Assembly (NCBI GenBank): GCA_965641885.1
Contig: OZ282574.1
Span: forward strand, 3,100,001-3,164,000
Reading direction: 5' to 3'
DNA from: Pseudophaeobacter sp965641885
GTDB lineage: Bacteria > Pseudomonadota > Alphaproteobacteria > Rhodobacterales > Rhodobacteraceae
DNA: 64,000 nt
This document shows, in pieces, positions 24,983-34,073 of this stretch. A program made the position numbers and the translations under genes. The notes under the pieces are model-generated. The model was not told where the DNA came from. It saw nothing but the letters and a program-made list of their open reading frames with translations, and searched no databases. Each line of letters opens with the position of its first letter. Positions within the stretch are counted from its first letter, which is position 1.

Positions 24983-25069
24983 ATGGGGTGGATGGCTCCT
25001 GCTTCAACCGGCGTCGCAATGCGCCATACTGCAGTTGTCTAAATCTGCTTATGATAGGAGCCACCCCAT
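24983..25069 (+). promoter_or_regulatory. Inverted repeat enclosing the ribosome site of an IS110 transposase
   Basis: ATGGGGTGG-atg-GCTCCT (24983-25000) is the exact reverse complement of AGGAGCCACCCCAT (25056-25069) apart from a 3-base insertion. The right arm holds the GGAG ribosome site and the start of the ATG of the transposase, so the stem could hide its own start. It may also be part of the non-coding (bridge-type) RNA encoded at an IS110 end. Both roles are inference. Confidence 0.35.
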
Positions 25070-26141
25070 GCAGGTTACCACAATAGGCCTTGATCTGGCC
25101 AAGAACGTTTTCCAGGTTCAAGAACGTTTTCCAGGTTCACGGGATTACGAGTGACGACGAAGTCGCTTTCAACCGCCCACTGAGACGGCGCAGTTATTGC
25201 CGTTCTTCGTGAAACTCGCGCCGTGTCTCGTTGGCATGGAATCTTGCAGCAGTGCGCATCACTGGGCTCGGGAACTTACGGCAATGGGGCACGATGTTCG
25301 ACTGATCCCGCCGATGTATGTGAAGCCTTACGTCAAACGCGGCAAGTCCGATGCGATTGATGCCGCAGCGATTTGCGAGGCAGTCACCCGTCCAACGATG
25401 CGGTTCGTTGCAGTCAAAACGGTAGATCAGCAGGCACTACTGTCACTCCATCGTGCGCGTGATTTGTTGGTCCGCCAACGTACTCAGCTGATTAACGGCC
25501 TTCGAGGCATGGTCGCCGAGTTAGGTGTTTACATCGCCAGGGGTCTCGCCCGGGTCATCGGTTTTGCCGAAGATATCTTGGCTGGCGAGGTTTTGGAGCT
25601 GCCCGATATCGCAAACGAGGTGTTTCATAACCTCTGCGAACATCTGATGACCCTTCATGCGCGGATCCGCTGGTACGAAAACCGCCTCAAACAAGTCGCC
25701 AAGGAAGACGCGCGAGTACGGCTATTACGAACTATCCCCCTTCTCGGGCATGTAAACATGCCCTGCCAGGCAGCGGGCGTTGGCGCAGTGACCGCGTCTG
25801 CGATTATCGCGAGCATTGGTGATGGACATCAGTTTGAAAACGGCCGTGCATTCGCAGCATGGTTGGGGCTGACGCCCGCCAACAAGTCCAGTGGCGGTAA
25901 GGAGAAATTGGGACGGATTACGAAGATGGGCGATCAATATTTACGGTCATTGCTGGTTGTCGGCATGACATCTTTGGTCAGGCAAACCCGATCCCATCCC
26001 GAACGGGCCAGTAAATGGCTCACTTCTTTACTGGAACGAAAACCAGCACGCGTAGCGACTGTTGCAATGGCCAACAAAACGGCTCGGATCGTCTGGGCCG
26101 TTCTGACCCGAAACCAACCTTACAACCCGCACACGGCTTGA
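25068..26141 (+). pseudogene. IS110-family transposase, disrupted near its N-terminus
   Basis: A DEDD-type IS110 transposase of normal length. The start (MQVTTIGLDLAKNVFQV) and the rest from FFVKLAPCLVGMESCSSAHHWARELT through SDAIDAAAICEAVTRPTMRF, RTQLINGLRGMVAELGV, FAAWLGLTPANKSSGGKEKLGRITKMGDQYLRSLLVVG are present. A 19-base tandem duplication (25101-25119 repeated at 25120-25138) shifts the frame and leads to TGA at 25152-25154, and a one-base loss near 25184 shifts it back. The catalytic Asp in GLDLAKN is therefore cut off from the rest. The serine typical of the C-terminal domain (NKSSGGK) is intact. The element was probably active before the duplication. Confidence 0.85.
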
Positions 26142-26420
26142 GAGGAATAGAAACAACGAGATAGCAAGACCCGCGAGATGATGGTGCATAAGTCTGCCGC
26201 CAAAACCAAGACACCCCGTCGAATGTCCCGGGCCCAAAAGCCCGAATTCCTGTAAGGGACTTGGTTTGCGGAACCCATCAGGGCCAGCGGTCAAAACCGC
26301 GCAAACAGGCCCCTCTCATTGATTGCTACGCAATCAACTGCCGGGCAGCGGGAACACATGACTGCTTCTGACAAATGCACAAATCTGACCAAAAATGTCT
26401 TGCTATGCAGGAGCCAATGG
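26142..26420. other. Non-coding DNA between two IS110-type elements
   Basis: About 280 bases. It contains a GC hairpin (CGGGCCC-AAAA-GCCCG near 26228-26244) that could belong to the structured RNA at the right end of the first element. No open frame of interest. Confidence 0.35.
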
Positions 26421-26481
26421 TATGGACCCCACCGCCCCCTGACGGCGAAGATTGGGCATTTGCAAAGCAAGGAGAGATACC

Positions 26482-27504
26482 ATGGAAGTTATACGAATTG
26501 GATTGGACTTGGCGAAAAATATCTTTGAGGTCCACGGTGTAGATTCTCAAGACAAAGCCGTTCTGCGAAAGACGTTGCGACGAGATGCTGTCTCTCAATT
26601 CTTCGCAGATCTACCACCTTGTATTGTTGGAATGGAGGCGTGCAGCGGATCTCACTATTGGGCAAAGGTCTTTACCGACCTTGGACACGAGGTTCGCTTG
26701 ATCTCACCGCAATTTGTGACGCCATATGTGAAATCGAACAAAAACGACCGGAATGATGCCGAGGCAATTTGCGAGGCCATAAGCAGGCCGTCGATGCGCT
26801 TTGTGCCGCCTAAATCCTCAGAGCAGCTTGAGATTCAAGCCGTTCATCGTATCCGCCAGAGGTTGGTATCAGATCGGACGCGGCTGGTGAACCAAATCCG
26901 AGGCTTGTTGGCGGAGCATGGCGTGGTCGTCGCGCGCGACATTACACGTCTCAGACAAGCACTTGGAAGGATTGTGGATGAATCTGACACTAACTTAGGG
27001 CAAATAATCACTGAATTGGCTTGCGATGTACATGACGAACTCGTGGAACTTGATCAGCGTATTGCTGGGTACAATAAGCGTATCCGAGACCTCTTTCGAT
27101 CCAATCAAATGTGCCAACGTATTGGGAAAATCGAGGGGATAGGGCCAATAACCGCCACGGCACTCGTCGCAGCTGTCGGCGACAGAACATGCTTCAAGAA
27201 TGGAAGACAATTTGCGGCCTGGCTTGGGCTCGTCCCGAAACAGCATTCCAGTGGCGGTAAGTCGCGCTTGTTTGGGATCAGCAAACGTGGCGATCGGTAT
27301 CTACGAACTCTAATGATCCATGGTGCCCGCGCGGTCCTCGCAAAGGCGGGTGGGAAGGTTGATGCCAGAAGCCTGTGGATCGGACGAATGCGCGACCGGC
27401 GGCACCCAAACGTGGTTGCTGTGGCTCTTGCAAACAAGAACGCGAGGATCGTTTGGTCAGTCTTGTCCAATGGTACAGAGTATCAGCCCATGGCCTCGGT
27501 ATGA
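26482..27504 (+). CDS. IS110-family (IS1111-group) transposase
   Basis: A 340-residue transposase with the N-terminal RuvC-like DEDD domain (IRIGLDLAKNIFEVHGVD, CIVGMEACSGSHYWAKVF, KNDRNDAEAICEAISRPSMRF) and the C-terminal Tnp_IS116/IS110/IS902 domain (IEGIGPITATALVAAVGDRTCFKNGRQFAAWLGLVPKQHSSGGKSRLFGISKRGDRYLR). The conserved serine of the C-terminal domain is in HSSGGK. ATG at 26482 follows GGAGAG. These enzymes recombine DNA under guidance of an RNA from the element's own end. The reading frame is complete, and the gene is related to but clearly distinct from the broken copy just upstream. Confidence 0.92.
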   Translation: MEVIRIGLDLAKNIFEVHGVDSQDKAVLRKTLRRDAVSQFFADLPPCIVGMEACSGSHYWAKVFTDLGHEVRLISPQFVTPYVKSNKNDRNDAEAICEAISRPSMRFVPPKSSEQLEIQAVHRIRQRLVSDRTRLVNQIRGLLAEHGVVVARDITRLRQALGRIVDESDTNLGQIITELACDVHDELVELDQRIAGYNKRIRDLFRSNQMCQRIGKIEGIGPITATALVAAVGDRTCFKNGRQFAAWLGLVPKQHSSGGKSRLFGISKRGDRYLRTLMIHGARAVLAKAGGKVDARSLWIGRMRDRRHPNVVAVALANKNARIVWSVLSNGTEYQPMASV

Positions 27505-27769
27505 GACGGCGATGAAAAATTAAACGAGGAGGCTAAACCCGGAATATTGCAACAACTTGGCATGGGATGGTGAAAACGACACGAACCGTTGCTTTTTGAA
27601 CCTGGTGTGTGGATCGGTACAGCAAAGCTGATGCCTAGGAGCCAATGAGGGAGAAGCAAGCGGAAATCCATCGAGGCTCGCGGCGACAATATATTGGGCC
27701 GCTCAAGGAAGCCGGATATACGTCAGCAATCGTGATCCTAAATCAAACCAACCAAAATCGTTGCAATAA
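27505..27769 (+). ncRNA. Possible bridge-RNA region of the IS1111-like element
   Basis: The 265-base non-coding stretch between the transposase stop and the right inverted repeat is where IS1111-group elements are known to encode their target/donor-specifying bridge RNA. I cannot fold it reliably by eye, so this is based on position only. Confidence 0.25.
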
Positions 27770-27782
27770 GGTGGGGTCCATA

Positions 27783-28009
27783 TACATCCACACAGGACAT
27801 TCGCTGCATTGGACATGAAAGACCGCTTTGCCCACCAACCAACCTTAACGAGGAATATTAGTACGAACGAAATACCCCGCCTCATTCCAAATTCATCTGG
27901 ATGTAAACACTTTACGAATTTTGCTTAGCGATCTGTTCGATAGAAGCGCTGCAGTATGCCCCTTGGGGCCCATCAACACATAATACTTTGGATGCGAGAT
28001 ATTTAGTTG
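27783..28009. other. Intergenic DNA right of the IS element
   Basis: About 230 bases before the end of the GmrSD-type gene. Nothing recognisable. Confidence 0.3.
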
Positions 28010-29746
28010 TCATTCGCTTTTCCACCACATCTTGAAGGTGTCTTTCAGGCCCCAGTCTTTGGCCAACCGTTTCAACAGTTCTTTTCTGCGCCCTTCTATA
28101 TCCTCTGGCGTCCAAGAACTAAATTCGCGCACCTCATTGGTCAGAGTGAATGGGCTTGTGTCACCAGGGGCAAAATACTTCGTCTTCTTCTTGTCAAAAT
28201 CGTAATTTCTGGCAGCCGAATTTTTCCGGAAGTTCAAAAGAACAAGGTTGCCAATGGTATGCAGCCATATGCTGTGATCTTCCCCTTCAGCATACCACTT
28301 TGCCCACTGGGAGCCCTCTTCCAAGGTTTGCGGACAGACATGTTCGACTGAGATGGTCGGAAAATCGTAATTTGCAGATCCATCGTGAGATGCCTGCTCC
28401 AGCCGCAATAGAAGGGGTTTGACGACCCGTGTGGCCAAATAGACATCCCCATCAAGCGCATTGAACAGCGCAAACACTTCATCTTGAGTCAATTCCAACC
28501 CTGTCGAGCGCTCCTTTGCGCCTGCCCGCTGCTTGCGGTCAGCTGGCGGCTCCAGCATGTCCAGAACATCCGCATAGCGGCTCATACGGGCATTCACGTC
28601 TGCGCGGACCATGAACAGGTAATACGCCAGCCGTTCAAGCTCGAAGACAAAGTCTGCAACGTCGTCTTTGTCGCCGGTATTGCTCTGCTGAAGGCAAAGA
28701 AGAAGCGGCGGCAGCCAATCCTTGTTGTCCAAACGCTCGAGAGAGCGCACAAGGTCAGCAGTCTTGTGGCCAAAACGGCTCCTTAGCTCTGCATCGTCCA
28801 TAGACAGCAAGAATGCGTCCGCGAACGGTTCAAGAACCGTATCCATAAATTTCACAGGATCATCACGAAAAATCCGGACGTGTTCGGGAAATCCATTTTC
28901 GAGTGCAGAGCGTGGCTTGTCCCGCTCAAAGATCATCCGAATATGCGTGAATAGATCGCTGAACTTACCGCGTTCAAGGCTGACTTCGACGTCTTCCCAT
29001 CTCTGCGAAAGGTTGTCTTCCTTGTCCTCGCCCGCACGTTCCAGAAGGTCAGCCTTCAAAATATCTGTTGCAGACAAGTCCATGCCGCGCGCGTTTAGGA
29101 CCGTGAAAATTCGGCGGGCTGCTGTTTGCGTTGGCACCTCAACGACAACCAAGTAACAACTCTGCAAAAGGAACTTCAAAAGCGCGCTGCGCGTATCTTC
29201 CCCCATATCTTCCAGCTTGCGGCGGATGGTCCCTGCATTCTGAATGATACGGGCCTTGGTACCCGATAACCCGTCTATCGCGGGAAGGCTGTCAGTCGCG
29301 CCACCAGCCTGAACATGCTTCTCAAAATAGGCCTGATCCTTCTGACGCAACTGCAATCGCAGCGCTTCGGGGATGCCTTCATCTTCATTCGCCACCTGCT
29401 TGACGTACTTCTCGCGGTTCGCTTGCTTTACAGCGTCTTCGGTCAGGTCGCGGATCACGCTGAAAAGGATCGTCAGCGTGGTCAAACGCTGCTGTCCGTC
29501 CACAACGCGCGAGTCCGGACTACCATGTTTTTTTACCACGACAATGCTGCCGAGAAAGTAGAACCCATCTGACTTCGAGGTCGGTGCCATGGCATCAGTC
29601 AGATCGGCCAACAACTCTTCGACCTGCGTCGTTTCCCATGCGTAGGGGCGCTGGTAGGCGGGGATCGTAAAGGCGTAATCCTTGGAAAAAACGTCCGAGA
29701 TCTTCTTGTGGGCAGCTTCAATCCGAAGCTGTGAGGCATCGTTCAT
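28010..29746 (-). CDS. GmrSD-type DUF262/DUF1524 nuclease (type IV restriction or anti-phage protein)
   Basis: A 578-residue fusion. The N-terminal DUF262 domain (YAFTIPAYQRPYAWETTQVEELLADL, SRVVDGQQRLTTLTILFSVIRDL) has the DGQQR motif of this ParB/Srx-like NTP-dependent fold. The C-terminal DUF1524 domain (FPTISVEHVCPQTLEEGSQW, WLHTIGNLVLLN, NYDFDKKKTKYF) has an HNH-type nuclease motif. GmrSD proteins of this form cleave modified (for example glucosylated hydroxymethylcytosine) DNA, and relatives act in several anti-phage systems. ATG at 29746 has AGAGGA upstream. It stands alone in the island between IS110 elements. The target is unknown. Confidence 0.88.
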   Translation of the reverse strand: MNDASQLRIEAAHKKISDVFSKDYAFTIPAYQRPYAWETTQVEELLADLTDAMAPTSKSDGFYFLGSIVVVKKHGSPDSRVVDGQQRLTTLTILFSVIRDLTEDAVKQANREKYVKQVANEDEGIPEALRLQLRQKDQAYFEKHVQAGGATDSLPAIDGLSGTKARIIQNAGTIRRKLEDMGEDTRSALLKFLLQSCYLVVVEVPTQTAARRIFTVLNARGMDLSATDILKADLLERAGEDKEDNLSQRWEDVEVSLERGKFSDLFTHIRMIFERDKPRSALENGFPEHVRIFRDDPVKFMDTVLEPFADAFLLSMDDAELRSRFGHKTADLVRSLERLDNKDWLPPLLLCLQQSNTGDKDDVADFVFELERLAYYLFMVRADVNARMSRYADVLDMLEPPADRKQRAGAKERSTGLELTQDEVFALFNALDGDVYLATRVVKPLLLRLEQASHDGSANYDFPTISVEHVCPQTLEEGSQWAKWYAEGEDHSIWLHTIGNLVLLNFRKNSAARNYDFDKKKTKYFAPGDTSPFTLTNEVREFSSWTPEDIEGRRKELLKRLAKDWGLKDTFKMWWKSE

Positions 29747-30169
29747 GTCTTTTCCTCTGAATTGGTAAAACGCGTTTGTAGTATGACTTTTACTTTTGGT
29801 TTCTTGATGCAAACGTCGATGAAATCTGCGGTAATTGCAGCCTGTCCATCTGTTCCCCCGTATATTCTCTACATGGCAACCCTTCAAGTCCGCCCCAGAG
29901 GTTGAAGCGCTATTTGACTACTGCACTTGCAGTCCAGTCATACAACACATGAATGTCTGCTCTGGTGACGAGATCTTGCAACAAAAAATGGTTGGCTAAA
30001 GGCCGCTTCTCTAATTGGGTGTTTGGGTCAAGCTCGTTTTCCTTCTTTCTTTTGGGTCATTGTCACTCATCCGGGTCACGCTTCTCTTCGCAGTCTGGTT
30101 GATGCCGTGATGGCACCGCTGCACGCATATGTCGGATCGGACGTGGAGAGCCTTGCTTTGAGACGCGCT
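29747..30169. other. Non-coding DNA upstream of the GmrSD-type gene
   Basis: About 420 bases holding the promoter region of the nuclease gene (AT-rich 29760-29880) and then the broken edge of an IS110 fragment. No gene was recognised. Confidence 0.3.
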
Positions 30170-30577
30170 TCACGGTGCGCAGCAGCCATTTTCGGCTTCT
30201 TCCACGAACCTCGTCCGGTGAGGGACGACCCCGTTAGGATTGGGTGGTTGCCAGCCCGTGCGTAGCACTTGAGCGATCCCACGTGCATCATTCTTATCCG
30301 TCTTGTAGCGCATCGCTGACAGTGCCGCGTTGACCTGTCGTGCCTCCATGCAGACGACATCAAAGCCTTCTGCTTTCAGACCATGGAACAGGTGCTGGCT
30401 CATCGTGCCTGCTTCAAAGCCGACCCGCTCGATCGGATGGGGAAAGCGTGCAAGGCAATCAGCGATATCGCGGACCTCACAGGGCAGTTCACGCTCCAAC
30501 AGCATCGTCCCCTTACTATCAACAATGCAAAGCGCACAGGATCGTAACGACACATCTAAACCGGAAAAATATTCCAT
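30170..30577 (-). pseudogene. IS110-family transposase, N-terminal fragment
   Basis: The minus strand starts MEYFSGLDVSLRSCALCIVDSKG and continues through RVGFEAGTMSQHLFHGLKAEGFDVVCMEARQVNAALSAMRYKTDKNDARGIAQVLRTGW, the RuvC-like DEDD domain of an IS110 transposase with catalytic Asp, Glu and Asp residues. Homology ends abruptly after RTGW at about residue 107, followed by unrelated sequence and a stop. The C-terminal two thirds are missing. It belongs to a different IS110 branch from the two elements at 25-27.8 kb. Confidence 0.8.
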
Positions 30578-31327
30578 CTTCTATCTCCCTTGTTCAAAAA
30601 TCATCTTGTGATCTTATCGGGAGCTCGACCTTAGAACAGAGGTAGCCCAATTACGCATGCTTTGGGCCGTTGGCGCGCAGCACCATGTCCAGCGCCCCCC
30701 TCTTGCAAATGTCGCCATCTGCACTGTGAAGCCGTTCAAATCGTTCACCGCTGGTTCTATAGCGAAACGCCGATTTCTTCCCTCTAGGCACCGCGTTGTG
30801 GAGTTTTCAACGCTAATAACTTTGGGGAAGTCCCGCAACATATCCCGCAACTTCCCCACATCATATACAGCCCAACAATACGAATAAGTTATTATGTTTA
30901 ATGGCATATTACAGGATCCTCCTGTTGGGTTCATGCCCGGTACTCCGCTCCAAGCCAAACGACCTTGCAACTTGGATAATAAGAAATACTCCTGCCTTGA
31001 GTTCCCTGTCTCCCAATGGTCACGTCATTTCGCCCCTAGTTAACGCCTTGGGTATTTTCTCGGATCAACGATCTAAAAAGATCCCGTAAGAAATCCCGTA
31101 AGAAAATTTCGCACTCGAAAAACTCCCACCCAAATAATATGCTTAAACATCAATTAGTTAAATGTGATTTGGTCAGGAAACCTTCATCACTTTGAATCCA
31201 GGGTCGCCCACCACTATTCACTCCACCATATTGTTTTTGCTATAAAAATATGACCCCGCCAGGGGTTAGCTGCCTATACATGCGCCAAGCCAAAATATGT
31301 GGGCACGCTGCTCTCAGAGCTTCACTT
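30578..31327. other. Gene-free region with a short stem-loop
   Basis: About 750 bases with no credible gene. GGGGAAGT (30824-30831) pairs with ACTTCCCC (30850-30857) around a loop containing CCCGCAACATATCCCGCA. A related short direct repeat, TCCCGTAAGAAA, occurs twice near 31081-31105. The rest is AT-rich and unassigned. Confidence 0.35.
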
Positions 31328-31781
31328 CTATTGAAAGACTCGCTCAAGAGTTCGTAGCTGAGCGTCGATCCGATAGTTTGGCACGAAAACGGATTTTTCA
31401 TTGCGCCAAATCGTGAGCGCTGACCGCAAAAGCTCATGCTCACAAAGCCCTAGGCGGTGCAACTGTTCTACAACCCATAGAACTCCATGCACCTCAAGAG
31501 AGCGCTCTTGAGCGACGCGAGTAAGAATCTTGTCGCCGGTTAGCAAGATGGAATTGGAAATATAACTGGTCGCGACGATGCAAAAAGCAGTCATTTGCAG
31601 AAAGACAACCATGTTTCCACTTGACCGCAAACACCTCGCCGACTTGGTCGGGCGGCATATCGTAGGTAACCAGACCACCATCATCCAACATAGCCCTCTC
31701 CTGTGGAGTAAAGCCGAGAAGCTCACTTTCCCGGATAGGCAACGGCACAACCACCTCAACAGGTAGCCATCTCAGCATCAA
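31328..31781 (-). pseudogene. PIN-domain (VapC/DUF3368-like) toxin gene, truncated and frameshifted
   Basis: Two overlapping frames together give the C-terminal part of a PIN-domain nuclease: LPVEVVVPLPIRESELLGFTPQERAMLDDGGLVTYDM...GCLSANDCF in one frame, then CIVATSYISNSILLTGDKILTRVAQERSLEVHGVLWVVEQLHRLG in the next. The junction is a run of five A's at 31582-31586 (five T's on the coding strand) where four would keep one frame. The first ~45 residues, including the usual initial Asp of PIN domains, are missing; an IS5-type fragment lies there instead. No antitoxin was recognised. The gene is inactive. Confidence 0.7.
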
Positions 31782-31850
31782 ACCAGATTGATAGGGACCC
31801 GCTCTGCTTCAAACCTGGATCAAAGTCTAATCAGTTCATAGTCTTGTAGC
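31756..31850 (-). mobile_element. IS5-family transposase N-terminal remnant
   Basis: A short minus-strand frame reads LDFDPGLKQSGSLSIWFDAEMATC and stops at 31756-31758. 'RGSLTIWFD-EM' is the conserved start of IS5-type DDE transposases. A TGA stands just before it where the family has Trp. The piece covers only ~25 residues and meets the truncated PIN gene, marking an old insertion/deletion junction. Confidence 0.5.
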
Positions 31851-32042
31851 TCGTAGGTACCCAACTCCTGATAGCCGTCGGCTATCGCGCTGAATTCGAA
31901 CCATGAATCCCCCAACCGTTTTGTTAACAAAGCCAAGTCACACCACAAACGCCTCAAATTGCCTCTTTCTTTTCCAGACCGTTCAAAACTTTTTAGATCT
32001 TTTGGCCCAAGACAGATCGGAACCTACAGAAAAGAAGATCCC

Positions 32043-34073
32043 ATGTACCTTCGCGCTTGCGCCCTAATTTTGGTTTTGGTCCTTTCGGCTGGGCTGGCTT
32101 TGCAATTCTTTGTGTCGCGCCATGTTGAAGGCGTCGCTGTTGCCCATGCGCGCGACAAAGCTCGGCACACAACGGATATGCTCGAAAGCCTGCCTAGTCT
32201 TGAGCTTCTCTTTAGCGGTGACGGAGTGCCTGGAGCCGTTCTGCAGCAAATTGAGCAAATGGCCCATGATGACGACATCATAGAGACGGTTTTCTACGAT
32301 GCATCAGGTGCTCATCAGCCGATCGATCTTGGTGCTCTCGATCCGGGCGTCCATACAGGACATCAAAATCATGATGTTGGGCATTCGATGCCCTCTGAGT
32401 TGCTCTCAGAGGAGGGAGGCGATCACGCAGGGCACGGTGTGGATCATAGCAAGCATCTAGCAGCGCTTGTCGCTTTGCAAGACGTGCCGCCAAGGGTCGA
32501 AATTGATCTCTCCCAGGAGGGAGCTCTTACGGACTACAGTACACTCTTTGATGCGTCTGGAGCCAAGCATCAGCTGGTGACAGCCCTTCTGCCCGTCAGA
32601 AACAGAGAGGGCCAACCGCTTGGATCTGTGCGATTTAAAGTGAACGTAGACCAAATCACGAGCGCCTACTCCACCGGACTGAGTTGGTTTGCATTGCTTT
32701 TGGTTGGGTTCGGCGCAGCAATTTTTGGCGTTCCAGTACTGGGCTTCTTGCTTCAGAAACGCATTGCAGATCAGTCGAACAAAAGTGCAAAGTACCTGGC
32801 TAGTTTTGATGCCCTCACTGGGCTGTTGAACAGGCGCGGGTTCATTTCGCGCGCAGAAATCGGGATCGCGGACAAAACAATATCGCATATTGCCTATATG
32901 GATGCAGACCAATTCAAAGCCATCAATGATACCTATGGCCATGCGACTGGCGATGCCTATCTTCGTTTCATCGCAAAAACTGTACAGGGGTTGTTTGAAG
33001 GCCCCTCATTGGTATCAAGATTGGGAGGGGACGAGTTTGTGGTCACTGTTTTCAACCTTGAGCAAACAGAGTTTCAACGCATCCTTGAGGAACTCCGCAT
33101 CGCTTGTTCCCAAGAAATCGACCTGAACGGCGTTACGATCAGATCGTCTGTCAGCATTGGAATAGCGCCCTATGTCAAAGGTCACACCTTGGACCAGGTT
33201 TTGACCGACGCGGATATGGCCCTGTATTTTGCAAAGGCTGAGGGCGGCAACTGCATCTCCATCTACAATCCGAAAATGGGGATAGAAATGGAACATCGCC
33301 GGGCGCTGGAAGCCCGCTTGCGACAGGCCGTTGAAACCCACGATTTTTCTATCCACTACCAACCATTGATCGATGCAAAGACGCTGGATGTATTCGGATA
33401 CGAAGCCCTGTTGCGTCTTTCAGACTCAGAAGGGTTTCTCATTTCCCCTGAGGACTTCATTCCACTGGCTGAGGAAATGGGGCTTATTGAAAAAATTGGC
33501 ACCTGGGTTATCAATACTGCGACCCGCCAGATTGCGGAAATGGACAACAATGTTGTGGTCGCAATCAACCTTTCAACCGAGCAGTTCAAGTCCGGAAAAC
33601 TGGTCGAAATCGTGCGAAATGCGTTGGCGAACGCCAACCTGCCACCCTCGAGGCTAGAGTTGGAGATCACGGAATCTCTTCTTATGGACAACTCAACTGA
33701 CGTCGCCATGCAGATCGACACTCTTAAAGAGATGGGTGTTTCAGTTGCAATGGATGATTTCGGCACTGGGTTTTCAAGCCTGTCATACCTTTGGAAATTT
33801 GGCTTTGATCGGATCAAAATTGACCGCTCGTTTATCCAGGCCCTGGAAGAGGACCCTGACCGGTCGTTGGGTTTGATCGAGTCCATTATCCTATTGGGTG
33901 AAAAGCTCGGCATGCGGATCACCGCTGAAGGCATTGAGACGCAAAATCAGTCTGAAATCCTGTCCTCACTCGGTTGCGATGTTTTGCAAGGGTTCTACTA
34001 CGGCAGACCGGAACCGCTGGAGTCTCAGTCTGAAAACTATCCAGATGATCGACCTCAACAACAATCTGGCTAG
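32043..34073 (+). CDS. Membrane GGDEF-EAL cyclic-di-GMP protein with His-rich periplasmic sensor
   Basis: A 676-residue protein. A transmembrane helix (about 5-24) and a second one (about 213-237) enclose a periplasmic domain in which eight His fall within residues 104-138 (VHTGHQNHDVGH, HAGHGVDHSKH), a likely metal-binding patch. The GGDEF domain has an intact RLGGDEF motif (328-332). The EAL domain keeps YEALLRL, LEITESLLMD, MDDFGTGFSS, IKIDRSF, TAEGIET and LQGFYYGRP, so both c-di-GMP synthesis and breakdown look possible; no RxxD inhibitory site precedes GGDEF. ATG at 32043 gives a proper N-terminal membrane anchor; an in-frame start at 31959 is less likely. It appears to be a single-gene unit. 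Confidence 0.9.
   Translation: MYLRACALILVLVLSAGLALQFFVSRHVEGVAVAHARDKARHTTDMLESLPSLELLFSGDGVPGAVLQQIEQMAHDDDIIETVFYDASGAHQPIDLGALDPGVHTGHQNHDVGHSMPSELLSEEGGDHAGHGVDHSKHLAALVALQDVPPRVEIDLSQEGALTDYSTLFDASGAKHQLVTALLPVRNREGQPLGSVRFKVNVDQITSAYSTGLSWFALLLVGFGAAIFGVPVLGFLLQKRIADQSNKSAKYLASFDALTGLLNRRGFISRAEIGIADKTISHIAYMDADQFKAINDTYGHATGDAYLRFIAKTVQGLFEGPSLVSRLGGDEFVVTVFNLEQTEFQRILEELRIACSQEIDLNGVTIRSSVSIGIAPYVKGHTLDQVLTDADMALYFAKAEGGNCISIYNPKMGIEMEHRRALEARLRQAVETHDFSIHYQPLIDAKTLDVFGYEALLRLSDSEGFLISPEDFIPLAEEMGLIEKIGTWVINTATRQIAEMDNNVVVAINLSTEQFKSGKLVEIVRNALANANLPPSRLELEITESLLMDNSTDVAMQIDTLKEMGVSVAMDDFGTGFSSLSYLWKFGFDRIKIDRSFIQALEEDPDRSLGLIESIILLGEKLGMRITAEGIETQNQSEILSSLGCDVLQGFYYGRPEPLESQSENYPDDRPQQQSG

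Larger units (their letters stand above)
26421..27782 (+). mobile_element. Apparently complete IS110-family (IS1111-group-like) insertion sequence
   Basis: The transposase gene at 26482-27504 is flanked by a perfect 13-base inverted repeat, TATGGACCCCACC at 26421-26433 and its reverse complement at 27770-27782. Short inverted repeats of this size are a feature of the IS1111 subgroup, where they lie just inside the true ends; classic IS110 members lack them. Element length is about 1.36 kb plus a few end bases. The transposase frame is intact, so the element may be mobile. Confidence 0.7.

Noticed and set aside
30614..30970. 118-residue minus-strand frame
   Set aside because: No family resemblance, no ribosome site, and it spans a stem-loop-containing gene-free region.
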